From contig JAIWOG010000066.1 of assembly GCA_020217035.1 (NCBI GenBank), forward strand, positions 1 to 10,000: a DNA stretch of 10,000 bases, read 5' to 3'. Position numbers and translations under genes: made by a program. The number at the start of each line of letters is the position of its first letter. Within the stretch, counting starts at the first letter, position 1. Below are positions 1 to 6,932 of this stretch, piece after piece. This stretch comes from Magnetospirillum sp. (lineage in GTDB: Bacteria > Pseudomonadota > Alphaproteobacteria > Rhodospirillales > Magnetospirillaceae). The notes under the pieces were generated by a model. It ran no database searches, was not told the origin of the DNA, and saw only the letters and a list, made by a program, of their open reading frames with translations.

Positions 1-1149
1 CTGGTGGCCACCACCTTGCGGCGCCTGGGACAAATCGATTCCTTGGTCGACCGCTGTCTGGAACGCGGATTGCCGGCCAAGGCGATGCGCGTGCGCAACA
101 TGTTGCGCGTCGGCGCCGCCCAGTTGCTGTTCCTGCAAACCCCGCCCCATGCCGCCATTTCCACCACCGTGGACTTGGCGAAGAATTCGCCCTTGGCCGG
201 CTTCGCCAAATTGATCAACGCCGTGCTGCGCCGCCTGGACCGTGAAGGCCGCGACTGGTTGGCCGAACAGGACCCAGCACAGCTGAACACCCCCGCTTGG
301 CTGTGGAATTCGTGGGTCGATGCCTATGGGGCCGAAACCGCCACCGCCATCGCCAATGCCCATCTGCTGGAAGCCCCGGTGGACATCACCGTCGCCGGCG
401 ACCCTGCCCTGTGGGCGGAACGCCTGCAGGCCGAAATCATGCCCGGCGGCACGCTTCGCCGCCAGGGCGGCGGCGACATCACCCAGTTGCCCGGCTTCGC
501 CGAAGGCGCCTGGTGGGTTCAGGATTTGGCAGCGTCTTTGCCGGCCAAAGTGATGGGACCGGTCAAGGGCAAGCGTGTCGCGGATTTGTGCGCCGCCCCC
601 GGCGGCAAAGCCTTGCAATTGGCAGTGGCCGGCGCCGAGGTGACCGCCGTGGACCGTTCGGCCAAGCGCATGATCCGCTTCCGCCGCAACCTGGAACGGC
701 TGAAACTGGCCGCCACCATTGTCGAGGCCGACGTTGCCGGCTGGGTCCCGCCTGCCCCTTTCGACGCTGTGTTGCTGGATGCTCCTTGCACCGCCACCGG
801 CACCTTCCGTCGCCATCCTGACGGACCACACCAGAAAGGCCCGGGTGACGTCGCCTATCTGGCCGACCAGCAACACATGTTGCTGAAGGCCGCCGCCGCC
901 ATGATCAGGCCCGGCGGCACCCTGGTTTACTGCGTGTGTTCGCTGGAGCCCCAGGAGGGCGAAAACCAGATCGACCGATTGCTGGCCAGTGGCGTCACCT
1001 TGGCCCGTGATCCCATCACCGCGGCCGAAGTGCCAGGATTGGAACAGGTGCTGACGACGCAAGGTGAAATCCGCACCCTGCCCCATTATCTGGGGGACAA
1101 GGGCGGCATGGACGCCTTTTTCATCTCCCGGCTGCGGCGTCCGGCATGA
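1..1149 (+). CDS. rsmB: 16S rRNA (cytosine-C5) methyltransferase RsmB, 5'-truncated by window edge
   Basis: RsmB/NOP-family enzymes use S-adenosylmethionine to methylate C5 of a cytosine in 16S rRNA (C967 in E. coli). The visible part begins inside the N-terminal NusB-like RNA-binding domain (LRRLGQIDSLVDRCLE, then a helical stretch to about residue 85, counting the GTG at base 4 as residue 1). The Rossmann methyltransferase domain follows. It shows the SAM-binding DLCAAPGGK (194-202), an acidic AVDRS (215-219), the DAPCTATGTFRRHPD block (259-273) with the Pro-Cys motif at Cys262, and the VCSLEPQEGE block (311-320) with the second conserved Cys at 312. The reading frame is open to base 1, and family members have more NusB domain upstream, so the GTG at 4 is probably not the true start. 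The stop overlaps the next start as ATGA (1146-1149), which implies translational coupling. The family call is very secure; the exact target nucleotide is inferred. Confidence 0.93.
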   Translation: MVATTLRRLGQIDSLVDRCLERGLPAKAMRVRNMLRVGAAQLLFLQTPPHAAISTTVDLAKNSPLAGFAKLINAVLRRLDREGRDWLAEQDPAQLNTPAWLWNSWVDAYGAETATAIANAHLLEAPVDITVAGDPALWAERLQAEIMPGGTLRRQGGGDITQLPGFAEGAWWVQDLAASLPAKVMGPVKGKRVADLCAAPGGKALQLAVAGAEVTAVDRSAKRMIRFRRNLERLKLAATIVEADVAGWVPPAPFDAVLLDAPCTATGTFRRHPDGPHQKGPGDVAYLADQQHMLLKAAAAMIRPGGTLVYCVCSLEPQEGENQIDRLLASGVTLARDPITAAEVPGLEQVLTTQGEIRTLPHYLGDKGGMDAFFISRLRRPA

Positions 1150-2381
1150 ATAGAAGCGCCAAGTTATCGTGGTCGGCACTGGTCGCCATTCCGGCTTGGT
1201 TCCTGATCCCTGGATTTGGGTGCTACCTTCCCAACGCCTTGATCGTCGTCCTCAGTATCTGTGCCGGGGTCGGTCTGGCCGAGATGATCTGGCGGCGTGA
1301 TTTCCCACGCTCTCCCGCGCCGGTCGTCTGGAGTATCCTTGCCCTGGCCGGCTGGGCGGCGGTCACGGCTTTTTGGGCTCCGGATGGCGGAGCCGCGGTC
1401 AGAGGCGCTGCCGGATTGTTGGGGGTGGCCGTCATCCTGGTCATTCTGTGGCAGGCGAACAATCACCTTTCCGCGCCGGAAAAACGATGGATCGCCACTG
1501 CCTATTTGATCGGCACTTTCGTCGTCGTCGCCATGCTCAGCGTCGACATCTTATCCAACGCCCAGCTGGCGGCATGGTTCCGCGGCTACGACATCAACGA
1601 CGAAGTGCAAAACGAGCTGGCGCACCGATCCCTCAATCGCGGCATCACCTTGCTGGCTTTCTACGCCCCGGTTTACTTTCTGGTTGCTTGGCGCTGCACC
1701 ATCCCCTATCTGCGGCCGGTCGCCCTGGCGATGGGCGCCGTCGCCCTGGTCTATTGTTTGAACTGGGGCAAGGACGCCATCGTCCTGGCCGGCGCGGCAG
1801 CCATCCTCTTCGCCAGCCTGCTCGTTCGTCCCTGGCCGGCGACTCGCTGGTTGTTGACCGTGGGCTTTTGCACCTATGTGGCCGTCATTCCCTTCGCCGC
1901 CCGCTTGATTCCGCCGCCGCAAGTCATCTGGGAAGAATACCGGCATGTTCCGCACTCGCTTCAGCATCGGCTGTTCATCTGGGGCTTCACCAGCCAGCGC
2001 GTCGCCGAAAAACCGTTTTTGGGTTGGGGGATGAACTCAGCCAAGATCATTCCGGGGGGCGACCAGGACGTGACCGTCGGCTGGGGTGCTGGAATGTTGC
2101 AGTGGCGTCCCCTGCCCCTGCACCCCCACAACGCCGTCCTGCAATGGTGGCTTGAATTGGGGATGGTCGGCGCTTTGATTGCCACCCTCGGGGTGGTCTC
2201 CTTGATATCGACCATATGGCGCCAACCAGAGCAAGCGCGGCGCATGGCCGGCGCCGCCAGTTTGGGAGCGGCTCTGGTGGTTTCCCTGCTGAGTTTCGGT
2301 GCCTGGCAAAGCTGGTGGCTGGCCGGCATGATCATCGTCGCCTGGATGCTCAAAATCACCGATCCGCTTGACCAAGCTTAA
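1146..2381 (+). CDS. O-antigen ligase (WaaL/Wzy_C) family polytopic membrane protein
   Basis: This 411-residue, strongly hydrophobic protein has about ten predicted membrane segments, for example around 11-46, 60-77, 88-103, 117-135, 167-182, 190-205, 211-228, 235-252, 338-357 and 370-402. A large hydrophilic loop lies between residues 253 and 335. That loop carries the Wzy_C signature: an Arg-containing RLFIWGFTSQR (275-285), then FLGWGMNSAK (291-300), then LHPHNAVLQWWLELG (325-339). The HPHN motif at 326-329 matches the conserved periplasmic His of O-antigen ligases. Known members move an undecaprenyl-diphosphate-linked glycan onto lipid A-core, onto protein, or onto another glycan, at the periplasmic face of the inner membrane. 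The acceptor cannot be read from sequence. It starts on the stop of rsmB (ATGA). No Shine-Dalgarno sequence is obvious, so coupling to rsmB is likely. Wzy polymerase or protein O-oligosaccharyltransferase are alternative roles within the same fold. Confidence 0.82.
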   Translation: MNRSAKLSWSALVAIPAWFLIPGFGCYLPNALIVVLSICAGVGLAEMIWRRDFPRSPAPVVWSILALAGWAAVTAFWAPDGGAAVRGAAGLLGVAVILVILWQANNHLSAPEKRWIATAYLIGTFVVVAMLSVDILSNAQLAAWFRGYDINDEVQNELAHRSLNRGITLLAFYAPVYFLVAWRCTIPYLRPVALAMGAVALVYCLNWGKDAIVLAGAAAILFASLLVRPWPATRWLLTVGFCTYVAVIPFAARLIPPPQVIWEEYRHVPHSLQHRLFIWGFTSQRVAEKPFLGWGMNSAKIIPGGDQDVTVGWGAGMLQWRPLPLHPHNAVLQWWLELGMVGALIATLGVVSLISTIWRQPEQARRMAGAASLGAALVVSLLSFGAWQSWWLAGMIIVAWMLKITDPLDQA

Positions 2382-2403
2382 TTCTGGCCGTTGCGCCGCA
2401 CCC

Positions 2404-2409
2404 TATACT
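2404..2409 (+). promoter_or_regulatory. Possible -10 element (TATACT) for moaA
   Basis: The 60-bp gap between the ligase-like gene and moaA contains TATACT, which matches the sigma70 -10 consensus at five of six positions. It lies about 33 bp before the moaA start. No good -35 hexamer sits at the right distance; the best is a poor TTCTGG at 2382-2387. The element could be a weak or activator-dependent promoter, or chance. Confidence 0.3.
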
Positions 2410-2441
2410 AGGATCGTTCCAGTTTCCTTCTGGGGTTCGCC

Positions 2442-3428
2442 ATGATCGATCCTTTCGGTCGTTCCGTCAGTTATTTGCGGGTCTCGGTCACCGATCGTTG
2501 CGACCTGCGCTGCGTCTATTGCATGGCGGAAGACATGAGCTTCCTGCCCAAGTCCGACGTCCTCAGCCTGGAAGAGTTGGAGCGCCTGGTCGCCGCTTTC
2601 GTCCGCAAGGGGGTGCGCCGCATCCGCCTGACCGGCGGCGAACCGCTGGTACGCCGCAATATCATGACCCTGATCACCAATATCGGGGCCTTGGTCCAGG
2701 CCGGCGCCATGGACGAGCTGACGTTGACTACCAACGGCACCCAGTTGGCTAAATATGCCGATGGCTTGGCACAGGCTGGCATTCGTCGCATCAACGTGTC
2801 GCTGGACACCCTGGACCCGGAAAAGTTCGCCATGGTCACCCGCTGGGGCAAGCTGGACCAGGTGGTGGACGGCATCATGGCGGCCAAGCAGGCCGGACTG
2901 GCCATCAAGATCAACACCGTGGCGCTGAAAGGCGTCAACGATCACGAATACGACCACTTGGTGGAATGGTGCGGGACACACGGCTTCGATTTGTGCCTGA
3001 TCGAGACCATGCCCATGGGCGAGGTGCATAGTGACCGTATGGAGCAATACCTGCCCCTGTCGCAGATCCGCCACGGCTTGGCGCAGCATTGGACACTGAC
3101 TGAAACCGATTATCGCACAGGCGGCCCCGCCCGGTACATGATGGTGGCGGAAACCGGCCGCCGCATCGGCTTCATCACCCCGATGACCCACAATTTCTGC
3201 GAAAGCTGCAATCGGGTGCGGGTCACCTGCACCGGAACGCTTTACATGTGCCTGGGACAAGAGGACGCCGTCGATCTGCGCGGCCCGTTGCGGGCCAGTG
3301 AAGGCGACGACGTTCTGGAACGCGCCATCGACGACGCCATCGCCAAGAAGCCCAAGGGCCACGACTTCATCATCGAACGCGGAGCCGTTCCCGCGGTGGG
3401 TCGCCACATGAGCGTGACGGGTGGCTGA
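2442..3428 (+). CDS. moaA: GTP 3',8-cyclase MoaA (molybdenum cofactor biosynthesis)
   Basis: MoaA is a cytoplasmic radical-SAM enzyme. It converts GTP to 3',8-cyclo-7,8-dihydro-GTP, which MoaC turns into cyclic pyranopterin monophosphate. The 328-residue protein is the usual full length. It has the SAM-binding [4Fe-4S] motif CDLRCVYC (Cys20, Cys24, Cys27), the SAM-contacting TGGEP (64-68), and TLTTNGT (94-100). The C-terminal substrate-binding cluster is Cys253-X2-Cys256-X13-Cys270, within [11 protein letters not shown]. It ends in the conserved Gly-Gly dipeptide, which enters the active site in characterised MoaA proteins. The ATG at 2442 starts the protein at the expected distance from the first cluster. 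The gap on each side suggests its own transcript or a loose operon. No other moa or moe gene lies in the window, so the pathway is dispersed. Confidence 0.96.
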   Translation: MIDPFGRSVSYLRVSVTDRCDLRCVYCMAEDMSFLPKSDVLSLEELERLVAAFVRKGVRRIRLTGGEPLVRRNIMTLITNIGALVQAGAMDELTLTTNGTQLAKYADGLAQAGIRRINVSLDTLDPEKFAMVTRWGKLDQVVDGIMAAKQAGLAIKINTVALKGVNDHEYDHLVEWCGTHGFDLCLIETMPMGEVHSDRMEQYLPLSQIRHGLAQHWTLTETDYRTGGPARYMMVAETGRRIGFITPMTHNFCESCNRVRVTCTGTLYMCLGQEDAVDLRGPLRASEGDDVLERAIDDAIAKKPKGHDFIIERGAVPAVGRHMSVTGG

Positions 3429-3452
3429 CCAGCAGGTGTGTTTAATCGCGCC

Positions 3453-3482
3453 TTGAGGTTCCTAGCTTCTCGCCATTATTAT
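3453..3482 (+). promoter_or_regulatory. Candidate sigma70 promoter for the SGNH hydrolase gene
   Basis: A -35-like TTGAGG (3453-3458) is followed after 18 bp by a -10-like TATTAT (3477-3482, five of six consensus positions). Transcription would start near 3489, leaving a leader of about 40 nt before the ATG at 3529. The position in a 100-bp gap after moaA supports it. It is the best promoter-like match I see in the window, but it rests on hexamers alone. Confidence 0.45.
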
Positions 3483-3508
3483 CCGCGTCTTTAGAACCGT
3501 CGACGCGG
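3483..3508. repeat. Perfect 7-bp inverted repeat in the leader of the SGNH hydrolase gene
   Basis: CCGCGTC (3483-3489) pairs exactly with GACGCGG (3502-3508) across a 12-nt loop. It lies just after the candidate -10 element and ends 20 bp before the ATG. No T-run follows on either strand, so it does not look like an intrinsic terminator for moaA. It could be an operator half-site pair or an RNA hairpin near the ribosome-binding region. An arm of this length in GC-rich DNA may also occur by chance. Confidence 0.35.
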
Positions 3509-3528
3509 CAAGAAGGCGTTCACAGACC

Positions 3529-4599
3529 ATGAAACCCCAAGGGCGTAGCACTTCCTGGCTAAAGACCTCGTTCATCCTGTCTACGGTTTTATTGATTTTT
3601 GCCGCCGCGTTGGAAGCGGGAGCCCGGTTTTATTTATGGCACCCGACTCCCGAGGGCCAATTAGGTCGTGTCCGCTATGGCTTCACCCCTAGCGGTTTGG
3701 GCGATCTGCACCCCAACCAGGATGGGGTCTATACAGCTCATCCCGCCCTTCCATACCATGTCGTCGCCAATCGCGATGGTTTCCGTAACCGCCAAGACAT
3801 AGTGACCGGCAAGCCGACCATTCTGGCCTTGGGCGATTCGCAGACCTTCGGGCTTTTCACCCATGCCCACGACGTCTGGACCGATTGGCTCCAATTCCAG
3901 CTTGCTCGGCAAGGGCGTGACCTGCAGGTCCTGAACAACGGCATTCCTGGTGCCAGTATCAAGGACACCTTGGACTATTATCGAACCAAGGGAATCAAGC
4001 TTCGGCCAGATTTCGTTTTGTTGTGCGTCTACATGAATGATATCGCCGACCTGAAAGCGCCAATCACCATCCGCCAGCAAGGCATGGAGATGGAACAGCA
4101 GGTTCGGTTTTCTGATTTGCGCTGGTTCTTGCGGCAAAATTCAGCGCTTTACGATCTCGCCAAAAGCATCCGTGACGCCATGACCCGGACGAGTATCCAA
4201 GTTGCGAACCACTTAACGCCGGTCAATTCTCCGGACCCCGAACGGGCGCAGTCAAGCGCCGCTCAGGCTTCTCTGCCGTTCGAGCAGTATGAAAGCCTAT
4301 TCGTCGAATTCGACCGGCTCGTTCGCACAGAAGGCGGCAAACTGGCGGTTGCCTTTCTACCTGCTCCGAATACTGCTCGGGCGAATGCCGAAATCAGCCG
4401 TTTTGTCGAACAATTGTCTCGTCGTCACGACGTCCCCTTTCTCGACCTGACCCCAGCATTGGCGACCCGTTCGGTTGACGAGGCTTACTTGATCCGTTCG
4501 GGGGACAGCGACTACCCCAATGACATCCACCTGTCCCGAACAGGCCATATGCTTGTGGCTGAGGCTTTGGTCCCCTTCGTCAGTACCCATTTCAAGTGA
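3529..4599 (+). CDS. Membrane-anchored SGNH/GDSL-type hydrolase
   Basis: The 356-residue protein begins with a short basic stretch and one hydrophobic helix (about 12-28), without a clear signal-peptidase site. It is therefore probably an inner-membrane anchor with a periplasmic catalytic domain. SGNH blocks are visible: ILALGDSQTFG (98-108) with the nucleophile at Ser104, NNGIPGASIKD (136-146) giving the oxyanion Gly, YMNDIADL (168-175) with Asn170, and NDIHLSRTGH (331-340) with the Asp332/His334 pair. Known SGNH enzymes are esterases or O-acetyl transferases/esterases, often acting on glycans; the substrate here is unknown. Codon choice differs from its neighbours: TTA Leu codons occur at residues 21, 36, 45 and 229, and A/T-ending codons are common. 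This hints at separate ancestry. An AAGAAGG stretch 12 nt before the ATG could serve as ribosome-binding site. With the ligase-like gene and pseC/pseG nearby, a role in surface-glycan modification is plausible but inferred. Confidence 0.8.
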   Translation: MKPQGRSTSWLKTSFILSTVLLIFAAALEAGARFYLWHPTPEGQLGRVRYGFTPSGLGDLHPNQDGVYTAHPALPYHVVANRDGFRNRQDIVTGKPTILALGDSQTFGLFTHAHDVWTDWLQFQLARQGRDLQVLNNGIPGASIKDTLDYYRTKGIKLRPDFVLLCVYMNDIADLKAPITIRQQGMEMEQQVRFSDLRWFLRQNSALYDLAKSIRDAMTRTSIQVANHLTPVNSPDPERAQSSAAQASLPFEQYESLFVEFDRLVRTEGGKLAVAFLPAPNTARANAEISRFVEQLSRRHDVPFLDLTPALATRSVDEAYLIRSGDSDYPNDIHLSRTGHMLVAEALVPFVSTHFK

Positions 4600-4657
4600 T
4601 GACGCACATACTGCCTCAGGCTAAGGTGACTTACGGGTCGACAAGCTGGGAACCAAG

Positions 4658-5425
4658 ATGAACGTGGTCAACATCGCCTTCGTCGCCGCCGACACGCCCG
4701 CGGCCCAGGTCGCCTTGACGCGGTTGCTGAACCATTATCCCCATGTATCGCCGGAAGAAGCGGACATCATCGTCGCCTTGGGCGGTGACGGTTTCGTTCT
4801 GGAAACCCTGCACCGCTATATCGACCGGCAAGTGCCGATCTATGGCATGAACCGGGGCACCGTGGGCTTTTTGATGAATTCCTTCCGCGAACACGGCTTG
4901 GTCGACCGCCTGCGCAAGGCCCAGCCGGTGGTCCTGCACCCCTTGCGCATGCGGGCCCGGCTGGCCGACGGGTCGGAAGTGGAAGCCCTGGCCATCAACG
5001 AAGTATCGTTGTTCCGCCAGACTCGCCAAGCCGCCAAGATCCGCATCCGCATCGACGGCAAGGAACGCATGGAGGAACTGATCTGCGACGGCGTCATGGT
5101 CGCCACCGCCGCCGGCTCCACCGCCTATAACCTGTCGGCCCATGGCCCCATCATTCCCATGGGGTCCGACTTGCTGGCGCTGACCCCCATATCCGCCTTT
5201 CGGCCCCGCCGCTGGCGCGGGGCGCTTTTGCCCCAACACGCCCGGGTCAATTTCCAGGTGCTGGAAGCCGGCAAGCGCCCGGTGTCCGCCGTCGCCGACT
5301 ACACCGAGGCCCGCGACGTGGTGGAAGTGGACGTGCGCGAGGATCGCAGTGTCGGCCTGACCCTGATGTTCGACCCCGAACACAATCTGGAGGAACGCAT
5401 CCTGGCCGAGCAGTTCCAGTCGTGA
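4658..5425 (+). CDS. nadK: NAD kinase
   Basis: NAD kinase phosphorylates NAD to NADP in the cytoplasm and sets the supply of NADPH for biosynthesis. The 255-residue protein is short, as is usual for alphaproteobacterial NadK. It shows the nucleotide-binding [11 protein letters not shown] (42-52, catalytic Asp44), [13 protein letters not shown] (62-74), the NEVSLFR motif (114-120) and the Gly-rich [16 protein letters not shown] (150-165). All are hallmarks of the family. The ATG at 4658 is the natural start; the GTG at 4626 is out of frame. No strong Shine-Dalgarno sequence is seen. The 58-bp gap from the SGNH gene contains no convincing promoter, so read-through from upstream is possible. Its stop overlaps the next start as GTGA (5422-5425), and it heads a run of five overlapping genes. 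Confidence 0.95.
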   Translation: MNVVNIAFVAADTPAAQVALTRLLNHYPHVSPEEADIIVALGGDGFVLETLHRYIDRQVPIYGMNRGTVGFLMNSFREHGLVDRLRKAQPVVLHPLRMRARLADGSEVEALAINEVSLFRQTRQAAKIRIRIDGKERMEELICDGVMVATAAGSTAYNLSAHGPIIPMGSDLLALTPISAFRPRRWRGALLPQHARVNFQVLEAGKRPVSAVADYTEARDVVEVDVREDRSVGLTLMFDPEHNLEERILAEQFQS

Positions 5426-6462
5426 ACTGGAAGGGTGTCTTGTTGGCCTTGGGCTTGGGGGCCGCCGGCGGAACCGCGTTCTTCTTGGCCGATCTTCCGC
5501 TGCCGTGGATGCTGGGGTCCATGTCGGCCTGCATCATCGCCGCCCTGGCTGGCGCCAAGCCGGCCATGGCCATGCCTTTGCGGTCGGTCATGCTGGCGGT
5601 GCTGGGGGTGATGCTGGGCAGTTCCTTTACCCCCGACCTGTTGGACCAAGCCGCGCAATGGGCACCGTCGCTGGTGTCGTTGTTCGTCGCCATGGCCGTG
5701 GCCACCATCGTGGTCATGGCCTATTTGCGGCGCGTCGGCGGCATGACCGTGCCCACCGCCTATTTCGCGGCGGCGCCGGGAGGCGTCAACGAGATGGTGG
5801 TGACCGGCGGCGCCCTGGGCGGCGACGAACGCACCATCGCCATGATCCACTTCCTGCGCATCCTGCTGATCGTTTTCACCATTCCCTTCGGTTTCCAACT
5901 GGCAACCGGCATCCACGGCGCCCCCATGGGCGCGACCATGGGCCGCGTGGTGGACCTGAAGCTGGCCGACGCCGCGCTGTTGCTGGCCTGCGTCGCCGGT
6001 GGCGTCTTGCTGGGCCGCGTGGCCCGCTTTCCCGCCGCCCCCCTGACCGGCCCCATGACGGTGTCATCCTTGGTCCATATCCTGGGTTTGACGACGTCCC
6101 ATCCCCCGGCCGAACTGGTGGTCGCCGCCCAAGTGGTGACCGGCGCCGGGCTCGGCTGCCGCATGGTGGGTCTGAATTGGCGGCATCTGGCCCAGGCATT
6201 CCGCGTCGCCCTGGGGTCAACCATGATCTTGATCATGATAAGTGCTGGGTTGGCCGGTCTGCTGGCTTGGCAGACGCCGCTGCCTTTTTCCATGCTTTTG
6301 TTGGCCTTCGTCCCCGGCGGCATCGCCGAGATGTGTCTGATCGCCCTGGCCCTGGGACAGGACGTGGCCTTTGTCTCGACACATCACGTGCTGCGCGTCA
6401 TCCTGGTGATCGCCTGCGCCCCGCTGGCCTTCCGATTGTTCAAGCCATGGTTCGAACGATGA
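5422..6462 (+). CDS. AbrB-family (PF05145) integral membrane protein, putative transporter
   Basis: This 346-residue hydrophobic protein has about nine to ten membrane segments and a clear internal duplication. The first half has [11 protein letters not shown] (26-36) and [12 protein letters not shown] (116-127) followed by a membrane helix. The second half has [13 protein letters not shown] (204-216) and [12 protein letters not shown] (295-306) followed by a similar helix ending in APLAFRL. This two-repeat layout with paired PGG-x-x-EM motifs is typical of the family often mis-named 'ammonia monooxygenase' or 'AbrB regulator'. It is unrelated to the DNA-binding AbrB of Bacillus and to Amo enzymes. 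Its substrate is not established. It starts at a GTG within the nadK stop (GTGA); the next in-frame ATG is at residue 30, inside the first conserved segment, so the GTG is favoured. The stop overlaps the cupin start (6459-6462). Confidence 0.85.
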   Translation: MNWKGVLLALGLGAAGGTAFFLADLPLPWMLGSMSACIIAALAGAKPAMAMPLRSVMLAVLGVMLGSSFTPDLLDQAAQWAPSLVSLFVAMAVATIVVMAYLRRVGGMTVPTAYFAAAPGGVNEMVVTGGALGGDERTIAMIHFLRILLIVFTIPFGFQLATGIHGAPMGATMGRVVDLKLADAALLLACVAGGVLLGRVARFPAAPLTGPMTVSSLVHILGLTTSHPPAELVVAAQVVTGAGLGCRMVGLNWRHLAQAFRVALGSTMILIMISAGLAGLLAWQTPLPFSMLLLAFVPGGIAEMCLIALALGQDVAFVSTHHVLRVILVIACAPLAFRLFKPWFER

Positions 6463-6932
6463 AATCCGTGACCGCCGAAGATTTGCGTCGCCTGAGCACC
6501 GAAGCCCAAACCGCGCCCCGGCTGCGCAAGAATCTGAACTTGCACGACCGGCTGGAAGACCCGATCCAGCGGCTGTGCAACGCCTTGCAACCCGGCACCT
6601 ACATCCGCCCGCATCGACACCCGGACAATGTGTGGGAATGCTTCGTGCTGCTGCGCGGGGCTTGTTCCATCATCCTGTTCGACCAGGCTGGCCGGATCAA
6701 CGAACGGCTGGACCTCGCCCTTGACGGCACCACCATCGCCGAAATTCCCGCCGGCAGCTGGCATTGTGTTGTCGCCTTGGCCGCGGACACAGTGGTGATG
6801 GAGGTCAAGCCCGGTCCCTACGTGCCAGGCACCTTCATGGCTTGGGCTCCGGAAGAGGGCACGCCCCAAGCCAGGGCGTGCCTGAGTTGGCTGGAACGGG
6901 CGCAACCCGGCGAAAGATACGGCGATGGCTGA
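6459..6932 (+). CDS. WbuC-family cupin-fold metalloprotein
   Basis: This is a 157-residue single-domain cupin. Likely metal ligands are His52, His54 and Glu60 in RPHRHPDNVWECF (50-62), and His102 in IPAGSWHCVV (96-105). The order fits the WbuC family: an N-terminal RLRKNLNLHDRLEDPIQRL block (21-39), the first metal motif, GACSIILFDQAG (67-78), the second motif, and VKPGPYVPGTF (116-126). WbuC-type genes are known from O-antigen clusters, but no biochemical activity is firmly assigned that I can cite. Its position here, overlapping pseC by 8 bp (6925-6932) and the AbrB-type gene by 4 bp, suggests co-translation and a possible link to nucleotide-sugar or nonulosonic acid chemistry. ATG 6459 places the N-terminal block normally; upstream sequence in this frame is the non-coding shadow of the previous gene. 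Confidence 0.82.
   Translation: MKSVTAEDLRRLSTEAQTAPRLRKNLNLHDRLEDPIQRLCNALQPGTYIRPHRHPDNVWECFVLLRGACSIILFDQAGRINERLDLALDGTTIAEIPAGSWHCVVALAADTVVMEVKPGPYVPGTFMAWAPEEGTPQARACLSWLERAQPGERYGDG

Noticed and set aside
2381..2400. Possible sigma54 (-24/-12) promoter before moaA, based on a GG and a GC ten bases apart
   Set aside because: The -12 part lacks TTGC at the required position and the -24 part is only TGGCC, so the match is no better than chance.
2403..3407. 334-residue open frame on the minus strand opposite moaA
   Set aside because: moaA is unmistakable with all six cluster cysteines. The opposite frame is His/Gln/Asp-rich without family motifs, a usual mirror of GC-rich coding sequence.
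4612..4624. Short palindrome GCCTCAGGC between the SGNH gene and nadK, as a possible terminator
   Set aside because: The arms are four bases with a one-base centre, which cannot form a useful hairpin, and no T-run follows.
5505..6458. Open frame upstream of the cupin, suggesting a 475-residue fusion
   Set aside because: It is the out-of-frame shadow of the AbrB-type gene: low-complexity Arg/Gly/His-rich and matching no family. The cupin block order begins at ATG 6459.
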